The notes under the pieces were generated by a model. It ran no database searches and was not told where the DNA came from. It saw nothing but the letters and a program-made list of their open reading frames with translations. The position numbers were made by a program, and so were the translations under genes. Positions 28,324-37,310 of a DNA stretch of 64,000 bases are shown here, one piece after another. The stretch's first letter is position 1, and each line of letters opens with the position of its first letter. Source of the stretch: Paracoccaceae bacterium (GTDB lineage: Bacteria; Pseudomonadota; Alphaproteobacteria; Rhodobacterales; Rhodobacteraceae); the NCBI GenBank assembly GCA_021775315.1, contig JAJFIC010000007.1:30008-94007 (forward strand), in the 5' to 3' direction.

Positions 28324-28737
28324 CTGACCGAAAATGCTGATGCGGTCACAGGATCGACCGCCACTGGGGCTGCCATGGCGGCCTCTGACGACAAGCCTGG
28401 CAATCACTTGCTGCAGCTTGTCCTGCAATCTCTTGAAAGCAACAAAGCCGAAGAAGTGATTCCGATCGCCCTGAAGGGAAAGTCGGAAATGGCCGATTAT
28501 ATGGTTATCGCATCGGGCCGTTCGTCGCGGCAGGTGATTGCTATTGCGGAAAATCTGTCCGATCAGGTCAAGGCCGATCTGGGCCGACCCTGCCGCATGG
28601 AAGGCAAGCAAACCGGCGATTGGGTGCTGATAGATTGCGGTGACATCGTTGTGCATATCTTTCGCCCCGAGGTGCGCGAGTTTTATCAGCTGGAAAAGAT
28701 GTGGCTGCCAGCCACGCCAGACCCGGCCAATATCTGA
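28324..28737 (+). CDS. rsfS: Ribosome silencing factor
   Basis: RsfS binds ribosomal protein uL14 and blocks subunit joining when nutrients are low. The conserved domain is LQSLESNKAEEVIPIALKGK ... MADYMVIASGRSSRQV ... WVLIDCGDIVVHIF. The start is unclear. A perfect AAGGAGG at 28309-28315 is spaced 8 bases from an in-frame CTG at 28324, giving 137 residues with a low-complexity N-terminus. The first suitable ATG is at 28375 (120 residues), preceded only by a weak GGGG. I list the CTG form as the better-supported ribosome site, with the ATG as alternative. rlmH follows with no gap. Confidence 0.8.
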   Translation: MTENADAVTGSTATGAAMAASDDKPGNHLLQLVLQSLESNKAEEVIPIALKGKSEMADYMVIASGRSSRQVIAIAENLSDQVKADLGRPCRMEGKQTGDWVLIDCGDIVVHIFRPEVREFYQLEKMWLPATPDPANI

Positions 28738-29208
28738 ATGCGCGTCCATATCTGCGCCGTTGGCCGCCTGCGCGGCGGGCTGGAACGCGCGCTGATTGAC
28801 GATTATCTGGACCGGTTCGCAAAAGCGGGCCGGTCTTTGAGTCTTGGCCCTGCCAACGTGATCGAAGTCGAAGATAAAAAAGGCGGCGGCAAAGAGGCCG
28901 AGGCTGCCCTTTTGCAACGCGCCATTCCAAAAGGCGCATTGGTCTGCACCTTGGACGAGCGCGGTAAGACAATGACATCGCCCGGTTTTGCCGAAATGTT
29001 GGCTGGCTGGCGCGATCAGGGTCGTCAGGATCTTGCCTTTGTTATCGGCGGAGCAGACGGCATTGCGGCAGATTTGCAGGCACGGGCCGACAGTTCCCTG
29101 TCCTTTGGGCGCATGGTCTGGCCCCACATGCTGGCGCGGGTGATGCTGTCAGAACAATTGTACCGCGCCTCAACAATCCTGGCTGGCACGCCCTATCACC
29201 GATCCTGA
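28738..29208 (+). CDS. rlmH: 23S rRNA pseudouridine-1915 N3-methyltransferase
   Basis: RlmH is a SPOUT-class enzyme that methylates pseudouridine 1915 in helix 69 of 23S rRNA. The 156-residue protein has LDERGKTMTSPGFAEML, the knotted SAM site FVIGGADG, and the C-terminal MVWPHMLARVMLSEQLYRAS with PYHR. The start codon directly follows the rsfS stop, so the two ribosome-related genes are translated together. A 96-bp gap follows before gpmI. Confidence 0.95.
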   Translation: MRVHICAVGRLRGGLERALIDDYLDRFAKAGRSLSLGPANVIEVEDKKGGGKEAEAALLQRAIPKGALVCTLDERGKTMTSPGFAEMLAGWRDQGRQDLAFVIGGADGIAADLQARADSSLSFGRMVWPHMLARVMLSEQLYRASTILAGTPYHRS

Positions 29209-29304
29209 CCGCTGCGCCAACGAACCACGGTTGAGGTTGCCCTTATCCCTCCCTATCCTTAAAACAAAGAAAACCCTTGAAGGGCAGCACAAAGGGTCAG
29301 GCAA

Positions 29305-30828
29305 TTGAGCATCGCAAAACCAGTCGTTCTATGCATTCTTGATGGGTGGGGCCTGCGCGCGGCCACTGAAAACAACGCCGTGGCGCTGTCAAACACCCCG
29401 ACATATGACGCTCTGATAGCGACTTGCCCCAACGCCACCCTGAAAACCTCGGGGCTGGATGTTGGCCTGCCGGATGGGCAGATGGGCAATTCCGAAGTTG
29501 GTCACATGAATATCGGTGCAGGCCGCGTCGTGTCGATGGATCTTGGCCGCATTGATCTGGCCGTTTCCGATGGCAGCCTTGCGACAAACCCAGCGCTGGG
29601 AACGTTCATTGCGCGCCTTAAAACCTCGGGCGGAGCGGCGCATCTGATCGGTCTGGCCTCTGAAGGCGGTGTTCACGGTCATATCAACCACATGATCGCC
29701 ACGGCTAGGGTTATTGCCGCGGCTGGTATTGCCGTGCATGTGCATGCCTTAACCGATGGCCGCGATGTTCCACCGGGTTCAGCGGCACATGACCTGACGC
29801 GGCTGGAGAATGAGTTGCCGTCGGGTGCCATGATCAGCACCGTGATCGGGCGGTTTTTCGCAATGGACCGCGATAATCGTTGGAGCCGCGTTGAAAGCGC
29901 CTTTAACGCAATGGTCGCCGCCAAAGGCCGGTCATCTGCCAGCGCCATTGATGCCGTCGCCGAAGCAACAGACAGGGGCGAAAGCGACGAATTTCTGACG
30001 CCTGTGGTTCTGGATGGCTATTCAGGCATGCAGGATGGCGACGGCGTTTTGTGCCTGAATTTCCGGGCCGATCGCGCGCGCGAGATCATGTCGGCGATTG
30101 GCGACGCGGATTTCAACGCCTTTAATGTCGGCACCCGCCCAGCATTGGCCGCAATGGCTGGCATGGTCAGCTATTCCCAAACGCACAACACTTATATGGA
30201 CGTGCTGTTCCCCAAGGAAAACATCACCAATACGCTGGGCCATTGGGTCGCGTTGGCTGGCAAGACCCAGTTCCGGCTGGCCGAAACCGAAAAATACCCT
30301 CATGTCACCTTTTTCCTGAATGGCGGCGAAGAAATCCCGGAAACCGGTGAAGACCGCATGATGCCCAAAAGCCCCGATGTGGCGACTTATGATTTACAGC
30401 CGGAAATGTCCTCGATCGAAGTGACCGAGCGACTGACACAAGCGATCGAGCATGGGTATGACCTGATCGTGGTCAACTATGCCAACCCCGATATGGTCGG
30501 GCATACCGGGGATCTGAGCGCCGCAATCGCAGCTTGCGAGGCCGTAGATCGTGGCCTTGCGCCGGTTGTTCGCACGCTTGAACGTGCGGGCGGGGCGATG
30601 ATCGTTACCGCCGATCACGGCAATTGTGAAACCATGGTCGATCCTGAAACCGGCAAACCGCACACCGCACATACCACCAATCCGGTGCCGGTCATTCTGG
30701 TCGGCGGGCCTGTTGGTGCCACCCTGTGCGAAGGTGGCCGTCTGGCCGATCTGGCGCCCAGTTTGCTGGCTTTGATGGGCATGGACAAGCCACCGGAAAT
30801 GACGGGCGAAAGCCTGTTGCGCGGATGA
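29305..30828 (+). CDS. gpmI: 2,3-bisphosphoglycerate-independent phosphoglycerate mutase
   Basis: GpmI interconverts 3- and 2-phosphoglycerate using two Mn ions. The 507-residue product has CILDGWGLRAATENNA (metal Asp13), the phosphoserine loop GNSEVGHMNIGAGR (Ser63), ALTDGRDVPPGSA, and near the end NYANPDMVGHTGD and TADHGNCETM. The start is TTG at 29305, 8 bases after AAAGGG; no ATG fits. It is coupled to the envC-like gene by ATGA. Confidence 0.95.
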   Translation: MSIAKPVVLCILDGWGLRAATENNAVALSNTPTYDALIATCPNATLKTSGLDVGLPDGQMGNSEVGHMNIGAGRVVSMDLGRIDLAVSDGSLATNPALGTFIARLKTSGGAAHLIGLASEGGVHGHINHMIATARVIAAAGIAVHVHALTDGRDVPPGSAAHDLTRLENELPSGAMISTVIGRFFAMDRDNRWSRVESAFNAMVAAKGRSSASAIDAVAEATDRGESDEFLTPVVLDGYSGMQDGDGVLCLNFRADRAREIMSAIGDADFNAFNVGTRPALAAMAGMVSYSQTHNTYMDVLFPKENITNTLGHWVALAGKTQFRLAETEKYPHVTFFLNGGEEIPETGEDRMMPKSPDVATYDLQPEMSSIEVTERLTQAIEHGYDLIVVNYANPDMVGHTGDLSAAIAACEAVDRGLAPVVRTLERAGGAMIVTADHGNCETMVDPETGKPHTAHTTNPVPVILVGGPVGATLCEGGRLADLAPSLLALMGMDKPPEMTGESLLRG

Positions 30829-31970
30829 GGTTTGCACCCCTCATATCCCTGTGCCTTTTGCTGGCGGCCCTGCCCGGCCTGACGCTGGCCCAAACAAACA
30901 ACGACCCGGTATTCGCCACACGCAAAGCCGCCGAAGATTTGCGTTCGGCCACACGCGCGCTTGCTGATGCCCGCGAGGCCCGCGACCGGGTCAAAGCCCT
31001 AAGTCAAACCGTGATCGCGTACGAGGACGGACTTAGGGCAATGCGCGCCAGCCTGCGCAAAGCCGCCATTCGCGAACAGGCGCTGCGTCTTGAATTTACG
31101 GCAAGGCGCGATCAGCTATCGCGGCTATTGGGGGTATTGCAAACGCTACAACGCGCCTCGACCCCGTTATTGCTGATGCATCCCTCGGGCCCGCTAGGCA
31201 CCGCGCGTTCGGGTCAAGTCCTGTCGGAAATCACCCCGGCGCTGCACGCCCAAGCCGAAGACCTGCGTGCCCAGTTAGAGGAATTGTTGGTCTTGCAGGC
31301 TTTGCAAATCACAGCACTTGATGATTTGAAACTTGGCTTAAAAGGCGTGCAGGATGCGCGCGTTGCCCTGACCGGGGCCATCGGGCAGCGCACAAACCTG
31401 CCGCGCCGGTTTGTGGCCGATCCGCAAAAGCTGAAAACCCTTGCCGAAAACGCCGAAACCCTGACCGGTTTTGCGCAAGGCCTTGCCGATCTGCCATTTG
31501 ACGATGACGGCACCCCTCCGCCCAATTTTCAGGCCGCCAAAGGCACCCTGCCCTTGCCGGTCTTCGGCACCGTGCTGCGCGCCTTTAACGAGGCGGATGC
31601 CGCTGGCCTCAGGCGGCCCGGCATCGTTCTGACCGCACCGCCAATTTCGTTGGTTATTTCCCCTTTTCCGGCGACAATCCGCTTTCGTGGCCCGCTTCTT
31701 GACTACGGAAACGTGATTATCCTTGAGCCAAACGCGGGTTACCTGATAGTTCTCGCCGGGTTAGGACAGGTATATGGAGAAGTCGGCCAGATTCTATCCG
31801 CAGGCGATCCGATTGGCCTTTTGCGTGGAACAGACCCCGCGGCGCAGGATTTTCTGGTAGAAACATCGCAAGGAAATGACGATAGTCGACAGCAAACGTT
31901 GTATATAGAGATAAGACAGGATCGCAAAGCAGTGGATCCGGCGGCGTGGTTCGCGCTGACAGACAGGTAG
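30825..31970 (+). CDS. EnvC-like murein hydrolase activator (degenerate LytM domain)
   Basis: A 381-residue exported protein: signal peptide 1-22 ending at LTLAQ, a long coiled coil (about 30-190), then a C-terminal M23/LytM fold. In EnvC, the LytM domain activates amidases rather than cutting peptidoglycan. The region LEPNAGYLIVLAGLGQVYGE (about 299-318) aligns with the usual HGxGxxTxYAHL segment and lacks the metal histidines, so this is probably a non-enzymatic activator. The ATGA overlap with gpmI fixes the start. ctpA follows after 7 bp. Confidence 0.85.
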   Translation: MRFAPLISLCLLLAALPGLTLAQTNNDPVFATRKAAEDLRSATRALADAREARDRVKALSQTVIAYEDGLRAMRASLRKAAIREQALRLEFTARRDQLSRLLGVLQTLQRASTPLLLMHPSGPLGTARSGQVLSEITPALHAQAEDLRAQLEELLVLQALQITALDDLKLGLKGVQDARVALTGAIGQRTNLPRRFVADPQKLKTLAENAETLTGFAQGLADLPFDDDGTPPPNFQAAKGTLPLPVFGTVLRAFNEADAAGLRRPGIVLTAPPISLVISPFPATIRFRGPLLDYGNVIILEPNAGYLIVLAGLGQVYGEVGQILSAGDPIGLLRGTDPAAQDFLVETSQGNDDSRQQTLYIEIRQDRKAVDPAAWFALTDR

Positions 31971-31977
31971 GAAAAAA

Positions 31978-33303
31978 ATGAAAAAATATATGATGGCCGC
32001 AATCGGAGGCACCCTAGCGGGCGTCCTTTTGACCTCGCAAATCGCTGGGCCGCTTATCGCAGACGAGACAGATCGTAAAAAATCAACCTACGAACAGCTT
32101 GATCTGTTTGGTGACATTTTTGAACGCATCCGCAGCCAATATGTCGAAGAAGTCGACGAGGCCGACCTGATCGAAAGCGCGATCAATGGCATGCTAACCT
32201 CGCTTGACCCGCATTCATCTTATCTGCCGCCAAAAGATTTCGACAACATGCAGGTCCAGACCCGCGGCGAATTCGGCGGCCTTGGCATCGAAGTGACGCA
32301 AGAAGACGGTTATGTCAAAGTTGTCTCACCAATCGACGGCACGCCAGCGGACGAGGCTGGTATGGAGGCCGGTGATTTTATCACCCATGTGAACGGCGAA
32401 GCGATTTTGGGCCTGAACCTGAACGAAGCGGTGGAATTGATGCGCGGGCCTGTTGGCTCGGAAATCATTATCACCGTTGTGCGCCAGGGCGTGGACGAAC
32501 CATTTGACGTCTCGATCATTCGCGACACGATTAAAATTGCGGCCGTGAAATCCCGTGTAGAAGGCAGCGCCGTTGTTCTGCGCATCAGTTCCTTTACCGA
32601 TCAGACCTATCCTGATCTGCAAAGCGGTTTGAAAAAAGCAATTGAAGAGGCCGGTGGTCCGGAAAAGATCAACGGCGTAATCCTTGATCTGCGCAACAAT
32701 CCCGGTGGTCTGCTTAATCAGGCGATCCTCGTGTCGGACGCTTTCCTTGATAAAGGCGAAATCGTTTCCACCCGTGGCCGCGACCCGCAAGACAGCGAAC
32801 GCTACAACGCAGCCCCCGGCGATCTGGCCCAAGGCATGCCGATTGTGGTGCTAATCAATGGCGGTTCAGCCTCGGCATCCGAAATCGTTGCAGGCGCGTT
32901 GCAGGACCATCGCCGCGCCGTCATCGTTGGCACGAAAAGTTTTGGCAAGGGCTCAGTTCAGACAATTATGCCATTGCAGGGCGACGGGGCAATGCGCCTG
33001 ACCACTGCGCGGTATTACACCCCGTCGGGTCGTTCGATCCAGTCATTGGGCGTCGCACCTGACATCATCGTTGAACAGCGCCCACCAGTTGCCGAGGAAG
33101 AAGCAAACACCCGCAAGCAACGCACCGAGGCCGATCTGCGCGGCAGCCTTGAAAACGACAGCCTGACCGAAGACGAGCGTCTGCAATTGGAAGAAGAACG
33201 CCGTTTGCAATCAGAAGCCGCAAAGAAACGCGAAGAGGATTATCAACTGGCCTATGCCGTTGACCTGCTGCGCGGTCTGTCCGTCCTTCAAAAAGCCAAC
33301 TAA
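31978..33303 (+). CDS. ctpA: C-terminal processing protease, S41 family
   Basis: A 441-residue periplasmic serine protease. The N-terminal hydrophobic segment (4-27) is a signal or anchor, followed by a PDZ domain (about 95-175) and the S41 catalytic core with NGGSASASEIVAG (Ser299) and SFGKGSVQT (Lys324). The C-terminus (about 355-430) is Glu/Arg-rich and probably coiled. Carboxyl-terminal proteases trim envelope proteins and peptidoglycan hydrolases, which fits its place after the EnvC-like activator. Confidence 0.94.
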   Translation: MKKYMMAAIGGTLAGVLLTSQIAGPLIADETDRKKSTYEQLDLFGDIFERIRSQYVEEVDEADLIESAINGMLTSLDPHSSYLPPKDFDNMQVQTRGEFGGLGIEVTQEDGYVKVVSPIDGTPADEAGMEAGDFITHVNGEAILGLNLNEAVELMRGPVGSEIIITVVRQGVDEPFDVSIIRDTIKIAAVKSRVEGSAVVLRISSFTDQTYPDLQSGLKKAIEEAGGPEKINGVILDLRNNPGGLLNQAILVSDAFLDKGEIVSTRGRDPQDSERYNAAPGDLAQGMPIVVLINGGSASASEIVAGALQDHRRAVIVGTKSFGKGSVQTIMPLQGDGAMRLTTARYYTPSGRSIQSLGVAPDIIVEQRPPVAEEEANTRKQRTEADLRGSLENDSLTEDERLQLEEERRLQSEAAKKREEDYQLAYAVDLLRGLSVLQKAN

Positions 33304-33318
33304 GCGTACTATATAAAA

Positions 33319-33367
33319 TTCAGATCCGGTTCGACCCCGTCAAAAACGGGGCCCGACCGGGTCTGAA
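33319..33367. repeat. Large imperfect inverted repeat between ctpA and rppH
   Basis: Two arms of about 22 nt surround a CAAAA loop at 33341-33345. The outer part TTCAGA/TCTGAA, the middle CCGGT/ACCGG and the inner CCCCGT/ACGGGG all pair, with a 4-nt internal mismatch. No T-tract follows, so it is not a classical terminator. It may be an mRNA-processing or stabilising hairpin, or a remnant of a dispersed palindrome. Confidence 0.6.
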
Positions 33368-33407
33368 TGACGCGCAAAACCGCCAGCTCTAGATAAAAGA
33401 CACATCC

Positions 33408-33893
33408 ATGAACGCCGATCAAATCAATGCTTTGCCGTATCGCCCCTGTGTGGGGATCATGATCTGCAACCTTGAAGGCCGGATATTCGCTGGCCAGCGG
33501 ATCGACAGCCATATGGATGCCTGGCAAATGCCCCAAGGTGGTGTCGAAAAAGACGAAGACCCGCGCGACGCTGCGTTGCGTGAGTTGGAAGAGGAAACCG
33601 GTATTCCCGCCCATGCGGTCGAAATTCTGGCGGAAACCGCCGATTGGATACCTTATGATCTGCCGCACCATCTGGTGCCGAAACTGTGGAAAGGCCGTTA
33701 TCGCGGCCAGAAACAACGCTGGTTTTTGATGCGTTTTTTGGGCGATGACGACCTGATCAATATCGAAACCGAGCATCCTGAGTTTAATCGCTGGTGCTGG
33801 TTGCGGCCCGAAGACCTGCTAACGCGGATCGTCCCGTTCAAAAAAGATACTTATGAACGGGTGATCCGCGAATTTCACGAGCAAGTTAAATAA
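33408..33893 (+). CDS. rppH: RNA 5' pyrophosphohydrolase
   Basis: RppH removes pyrophosphate from mRNA 5' ends, starting decay. The 161-residue protein has YRPCVGIMI near the N-terminus, [20 protein letters not shown] with EEETGI as the NUDIX box (44-66), then [10 protein letters not shown] and EFNRWCWL. It ends 7 bp before the end of the convergent nar-linked gene, with no terminator between them. Confidence 0.94.
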   Translation: MNADQINALPYRPCVGIMICNLEGRIFAGQRIDSHMDAWQMPQGGVEKDEDPRDAALRELEEETGIPAHAVEILAETADWIPYDLPHHLVPKLWKGRYRGQKQRWFLMRFLGDDDLINIETEHPEFNRWCWLRPEDLLTRIVPFKKDTYERVIREFHEQVK

Positions 33894-33900
33894 CAGCCGT

Positions 33901-34362
33901 TTAGGCAGCCTTTGCGGCATGCATATCAGTACCAGTAATCTGGGCCTGATCCACCAACCGGTTTACCAAAACGTTGGCCGCACGGGTCCATTCGATTTTT
34001 TCCAATTGGTCACGCATGTTGTTTTCAGTAACGTCCGGGTTGTTGGCAAAGCGTTCAACCGCCGCTTTGACCTGATCATCCGTCACCATTTCCGGCTGCA
34101 GATTGGTGTCGAGATAGGCCCGGATCAACGCCTCCTCCTCGGTTTCGGCCCTGTCTGGACCCAAGGATTTTGGCGCCGCTTCCAAGCCTTTTCGCAGAAC
34201 CTCTTGCAGCAACAACTTGCGCACAACCAATGCGCGGGCCGCAGCGTGCCAAGCAAGGCCCGGCTTGTCCGCCGGGGCCTTGTGGTTCTGTGCCTCGGCA
34301 GCGATTGCCGCCGAAGGGATTTTTTCACCGTTTACAAACACGTCGGGAAACAAGGGTTTCAT
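33901..34362 (-). CDS. PpiC/SurA-like protein without rotamase domain, nar-linked
   Basis: A 153-residue soluble protein. It starts VFVNGEKIPSAAIAAEAQNH and continues AARALVVRKLLLQEVLRKG ... AETEEEALIRAYLDTNL ... VTDDQVKAAVERF, the pattern of the helical N-terminal part of PpiC/NifM-type peptidyl-prolyl isomerases. Full-length relatives then have a parvulin domain; here the gene stops first. It is the last gene after narI (21-bp gap). In related bacteria a PpiC-type gene follows narGHJI, so this may be a shortened nar maturation chaperone; that role is inference. Confidence 0.65.
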   Translation of the reverse strand: MKPLFPDVFVNGEKIPSAAIAAEAQNHKAPADKPGLAWHAAARALVVRKLLLQEVLRKGLEAAPKSLGPDRAETEEEALIRAYLDTNLQPEMVTDDQVKAAVERFANNPDVTENNMRDQLEKIEWTRAANVLVNRLVDQAQITGTDMHAAKAA

Positions 34363-34383
34363 CGGTGCGTTCCTTTACTTTAC

Positions 34384-35067
34384 TTAGACGTTTTTGCGAC
34401 GGGTGCGCACGATCTGATAACCGGGGCGCCACAAATACCGAACTGGGGCCGACAGCATATGCACCAACCGCGTGAATGGGAAGATGGCAAAGATCGACAG
34501 GCCCAGCGCAATATGCAACTTGAACAGAATATGCGCCTCGGTGATATGGCTTGCCGCAGCACCGTCAAAGGTGACGATCCCGTTGGCCCATGCCATCAAC
34601 TTGCCCATTTCGTGGCCATCCAGATGTTGCAGACTGATAATCACGGTTCCAAGACCCAGCAAAAGTTGGGCAATCAGGATCAGGATGATCGCGCTGTCTG
34701 CAAAGCTGGAGCTTGCACGAATTCTGGGATCAGCAAACCGCCGATGCGCCAGCATCACGCCGCCAATCAACGCCATGACCCCGGCAAGACCGCCACCAAC
34801 GGCCGCAAGCATTTGCTTAAAGCCATGGTCGACACCTAACGCGTCATAAAATTCAATCGGCAACAACAGACCGAACAGATGCCCGGCGAAAATCACCAAA
34901 ACACCGACGTGAAACAGGACAGAGCCCCAAATCAGCTGTTTGCGCCTAAGGAATTGGCTGGAGCTGGATTTCCATGTGTAGGGGTCGCGTTCGAACCGCG
35001 CGATTGACCCAATCAGCAGGATTGTCAGCGCGATATAGGGAAATGTTCCAAAAATAAACTGGTGCAT
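34384..35067 (-). CDS. narI: Respiratory nitrate reductase gamma subunit
   Basis: NarI is the membrane di-heme cytochrome b that oxidises quinol and passes electrons to NarH. The 227-residue protein has five hydrophobic segments. The haem-ligand histidines are placed as expected: LFHVGVLVIFAGHLFGLL (His pair in the second helix) and AHILFKLHIALGLSIFAIFPF with TRLVH near the C-terminus. It follows narJ by 9 bp. Confidence 0.95.
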   Translation of the reverse strand: MHQFIFGTFPYIALTILLIGSIARFERDPYTWKSSSSQFLRRKQLIWGSVLFHVGVLVIFAGHLFGLLLPIEFYDALGVDHGFKQMLAAVGGGLAGVMALIGGVMLAHRRFADPRIRASSSFADSAIILILIAQLLLGLGTVIISLQHLDGHEMGKLMAWANGIVTFDGAAASHITEAHILFKLHIALGLSIFAIFPFTRLVHMLSAPVRYLWRPGYQIVRTRRKNV

Positions 35068-35076
35068 GTTCGCCTC

Positions 35077-35793
35077 CTATTCAGTCATTGCAGCGGGTTG
35101 ACCCGGCTGTGGTTTGGGCGGAATTGTGTCCATATTCGCCAGCATGTCCCGGCTGACCGGGCATCCTGCGTTGGGATCGGGGCCAAAGGTGACCTCGGCC
35201 TCTTCCCAGATCGTATCAAGGGCTTCCAGATCTTCCGGGTCGTCATCTATGACCGACAAAAGCTCTTGCACCATCTCGCTGGACTTTTCGATTTCTGCGA
35301 ATTCCGCAAGGCCCGCCAGAACCGCCGCATAGCTGCTTTCGCGACGACCCAGTCGTTCTGCCAATGCTGCGATAATATGGCCGGCATCTACCAGCAATTC
35401 GCGTGCCTCGTCTGGTGATCTTGTTGAAATAAATTCCAGCAAGATCGGCAAATGATCGGGCAATTCACTGCTGACCAGCTCGAACCCACCAGCGCGGTAG
35501 GTTTCCAACAGGTCAACCATCGCCGGGCCGCGTTCACGGCTTTCACCGTGAACATGTTCAAACAGGTTCAGCGACAGCGTGCGAGACCGGTCAAACAACA
35601 GAACATAGCGTTCCTGCAGGTCATAAAGGTTCATGTCCTTCAGGTCCTGCAACAGCGGACGCATTGCCTTTAGTGCGGCTGGCGACATCATGCTTTCGGC
35701 CTCCAGCACCTGGGCAATATCATCACCGGCGTCTTTCAGATCAGCGCTGGGGTAACACAGCAACGCTGACAAGGCTTTGAATGTCCGGCTCAT
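35077..35793 (-). CDS. narJ: Nitrate reductase molybdenum cofactor assembly chaperone
   Basis: NarJ binds apo-NarGH and allows insertion of the Mo cofactor and proximal FeS cluster before membrane docking. The 238-residue protein has the TorD/NarJ helical fold: LLCYPSADL at the start, YVLLFDRSRTLSLNLFEHVHGESRERGPAMVDLL in the centre (about 62-95), and a C-terminal acidic and proline-rich tail. It overlaps narH by 4 bp. Confidence 0.94.
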   Translation of the reverse strand: MSRTFKALSALLCYPSADLKDAGDDIAQVLEAESMMSPAALKAMRPLLQDLKDMNLYDLQERYVLLFDRSRTLSLNLFEHVHGESRERGPAMVDLLETYRAGGFELVSSELPDHLPILLEFISTRSPDEARELLVDAGHIIAALAERLGRRESSYAAVLAGLAEFAEIEKSSEMVQELLSVIDDDPEDLEALDTIWEEAEVTFGPDPNAGCPVSRDMLANMDTIPPKPQPGQPAAMTE

Positions 35794-37310
35794 TTTGTCA
35801 CCTCCGCTGGAACGACAAATTTACGCGATCCAAACAGCTTGCCACCGCTGGAACCGGTTGAGCATCCGTTGGTGTCCGTGAACCCACAGCCACCGCGCAG
35901 ATCATACGCATCCTCTGCTTCTTCGCGGTGCGCAGTTGGCACCACGAAACGGTCTTCGTAGTCCGCCAAAGCCATGATTTTATACATGTCTTCGATTTGA
36001 AGGGCGGTCAGGCCAACCCGTTTCGGAATCTCAAGATCAACCACACCCTCGATGGTTTTGCTGCGCATATAGCTCCGCATTGCCAACATTCGTTCAAGGG
36101 CTGTGACAACCGGGGCTTCGTCGCCTGCGGTCAGCATATTGGCCAGATACTTGACCGGGATGCGCAGTGATTTCACATCTGGCATTTCACGGTCGATGCC
36201 AATTTTGCCAGCTTCTGCCGCGTTCTTGATGGGTGAAAGCGGTGGAATGTACCAGACCATCGGCAATGTGCGATATTCGGGATGCAGCGGGAATGCCACT
36301 TTCCAGTCCATCGCCATTTTCCAGACGGGCGAAGTTTGCGCGGATTTGATCCAATCCTCGTCGATCCCTTCGGCGCGGGCGGCTGCGATCACTTCCGGAT
36401 CGTTAGGGTCAAGGAACACGCCAAGCTGCGCGTCGTAAAGATCAGTTTCACCTTCGACCGAGGCCGCTTCGGCGATCTTGTCCTGATCGTAAAGCATCAC
36501 ACCCAGATACCGGATGCGCCCAACGCAGGTTTCCGAACAAACTGTCGGCAGACCACTTTCAATGCGGGGGTAACAGAATGTACATTTTTCCGACTTACCG
36601 CTTTCCCAATTGTAATAGATCTTTTTGTACGGACAGCCCGACACGCACATCCGCCAACCGCGGCATTTTTCCTGATCGATCAGAACGATTCCGTCTTCTT
36701 CGCGTTTGTAGATCGCACCGGATGGGCAGGATGCCGAACAGGTTGGATTAAGGCAATGTTCGCAAAGACGCGGCAAATACATCATGAATGTATTTTCGTA
36801 TTCGCCGTAGATCTCTTTCTGGATGCCCTCAAAGTTATAGTCCTTGGACCGTTTAGAGAACTCGCCGCCAAGAATTTCTTCCCAGTTTGGACCGTGTTCG
36901 ATTTTTTCCATCCGCTCGCCCGTGATTTTTGAGCGTGGGCGGGCCGTTGGAAAGGCCTCCATTTCCGGTGCGGATTTCAGGTGGTCATAGTCAAAATCGA
37001 ACGGCTCGTAAAAGTCGTCGATTTCCGGCAGGTCAGGATTGCCGAAAATATTCGCCAAAATCCGCCATTTCGCACCCTGTTTGGGCTGCAATTTGCCGGA
37101 TTTGGTCCGTTCCCAGCCACCGTTCCAGCGCTGCTGGTTTTCCCAATCCTTGGGATAACCGATGCCGGGTTTGGTTTCGACATTGTTGAACCAAGCGTAT
37201 TCGACACCGTCGCGACTGGTCCAGACGTTCTTACAGGTCACCGAACATGTGTGGCACCCGATACATTTATCGAGGTTCAGCACCATTCCTATTTGAGCGC
37301 GGACTTTCAT
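35790..37310 (-). CDS. narH: Respiratory nitrate reductase beta subunit
   Basis: NarH carries electrons through four FeS clusters. The 506-residue protein shows four cysteine groups: CIGCHTCSVTCKNVW, CEHCLNPTCSASCPSG, CRGWRMCVSGCPY and CTFCYPRIESGLPTVCSETC. The Trp in CRGW replaces a Cys, as expected for the [3Fe-4S] cluster of NarH. It overlaps narG and narJ by 4 bp each, a tightly coupled operon. Confidence 0.97.
   Translation of the reverse strand: MKVRAQIGMVLNLDKCIGCHTCSVTCKNVWTSRDGVEYAWFNNVETKPGIGYPKDWENQQRWNGGWERTKSGKLQPKQGAKWRILANIFGNPDLPEIDDFYEPFDFDYDHLKSAPEMEAFPTARPRSKITGERMEKIEHGPNWEEILGGEFSKRSKDYNFEGIQKEIYGEYENTFMMYLPRLCEHCLNPTCSASCPSGAIYKREEDGIVLIDQEKCRGWRMCVSGCPYKKIYYNWESGKSEKCTFCYPRIESGLPTVCSETCVGRIRYLGVMLYDQDKIAEAASVEGETDLYDAQLGVFLDPNDPEVIAAARAEGIDEDWIKSAQTSPVWKMAMDWKVAFPLHPEYRTLPMVWYIPPLSPIKNAAEAGKIGIDREMPDVKSLRIPVKYLANMLTAGDEAPVVTALERMLAMRSYMRSKTIEGVVDLEIPKRVGLTALQIEDMYKIMALADYEDRFVVPTAHREEAEDAYDLRGGCGFTDTNGCSTGSSGGKLFGSRKFVVPAEVTK

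Noticed and set aside
33919..34839. 306-residue plus-strand frame over narI and the PpiC-like gene
   Set aside because: Antisense to two genes with clear family motifs; composition is not protein-like.
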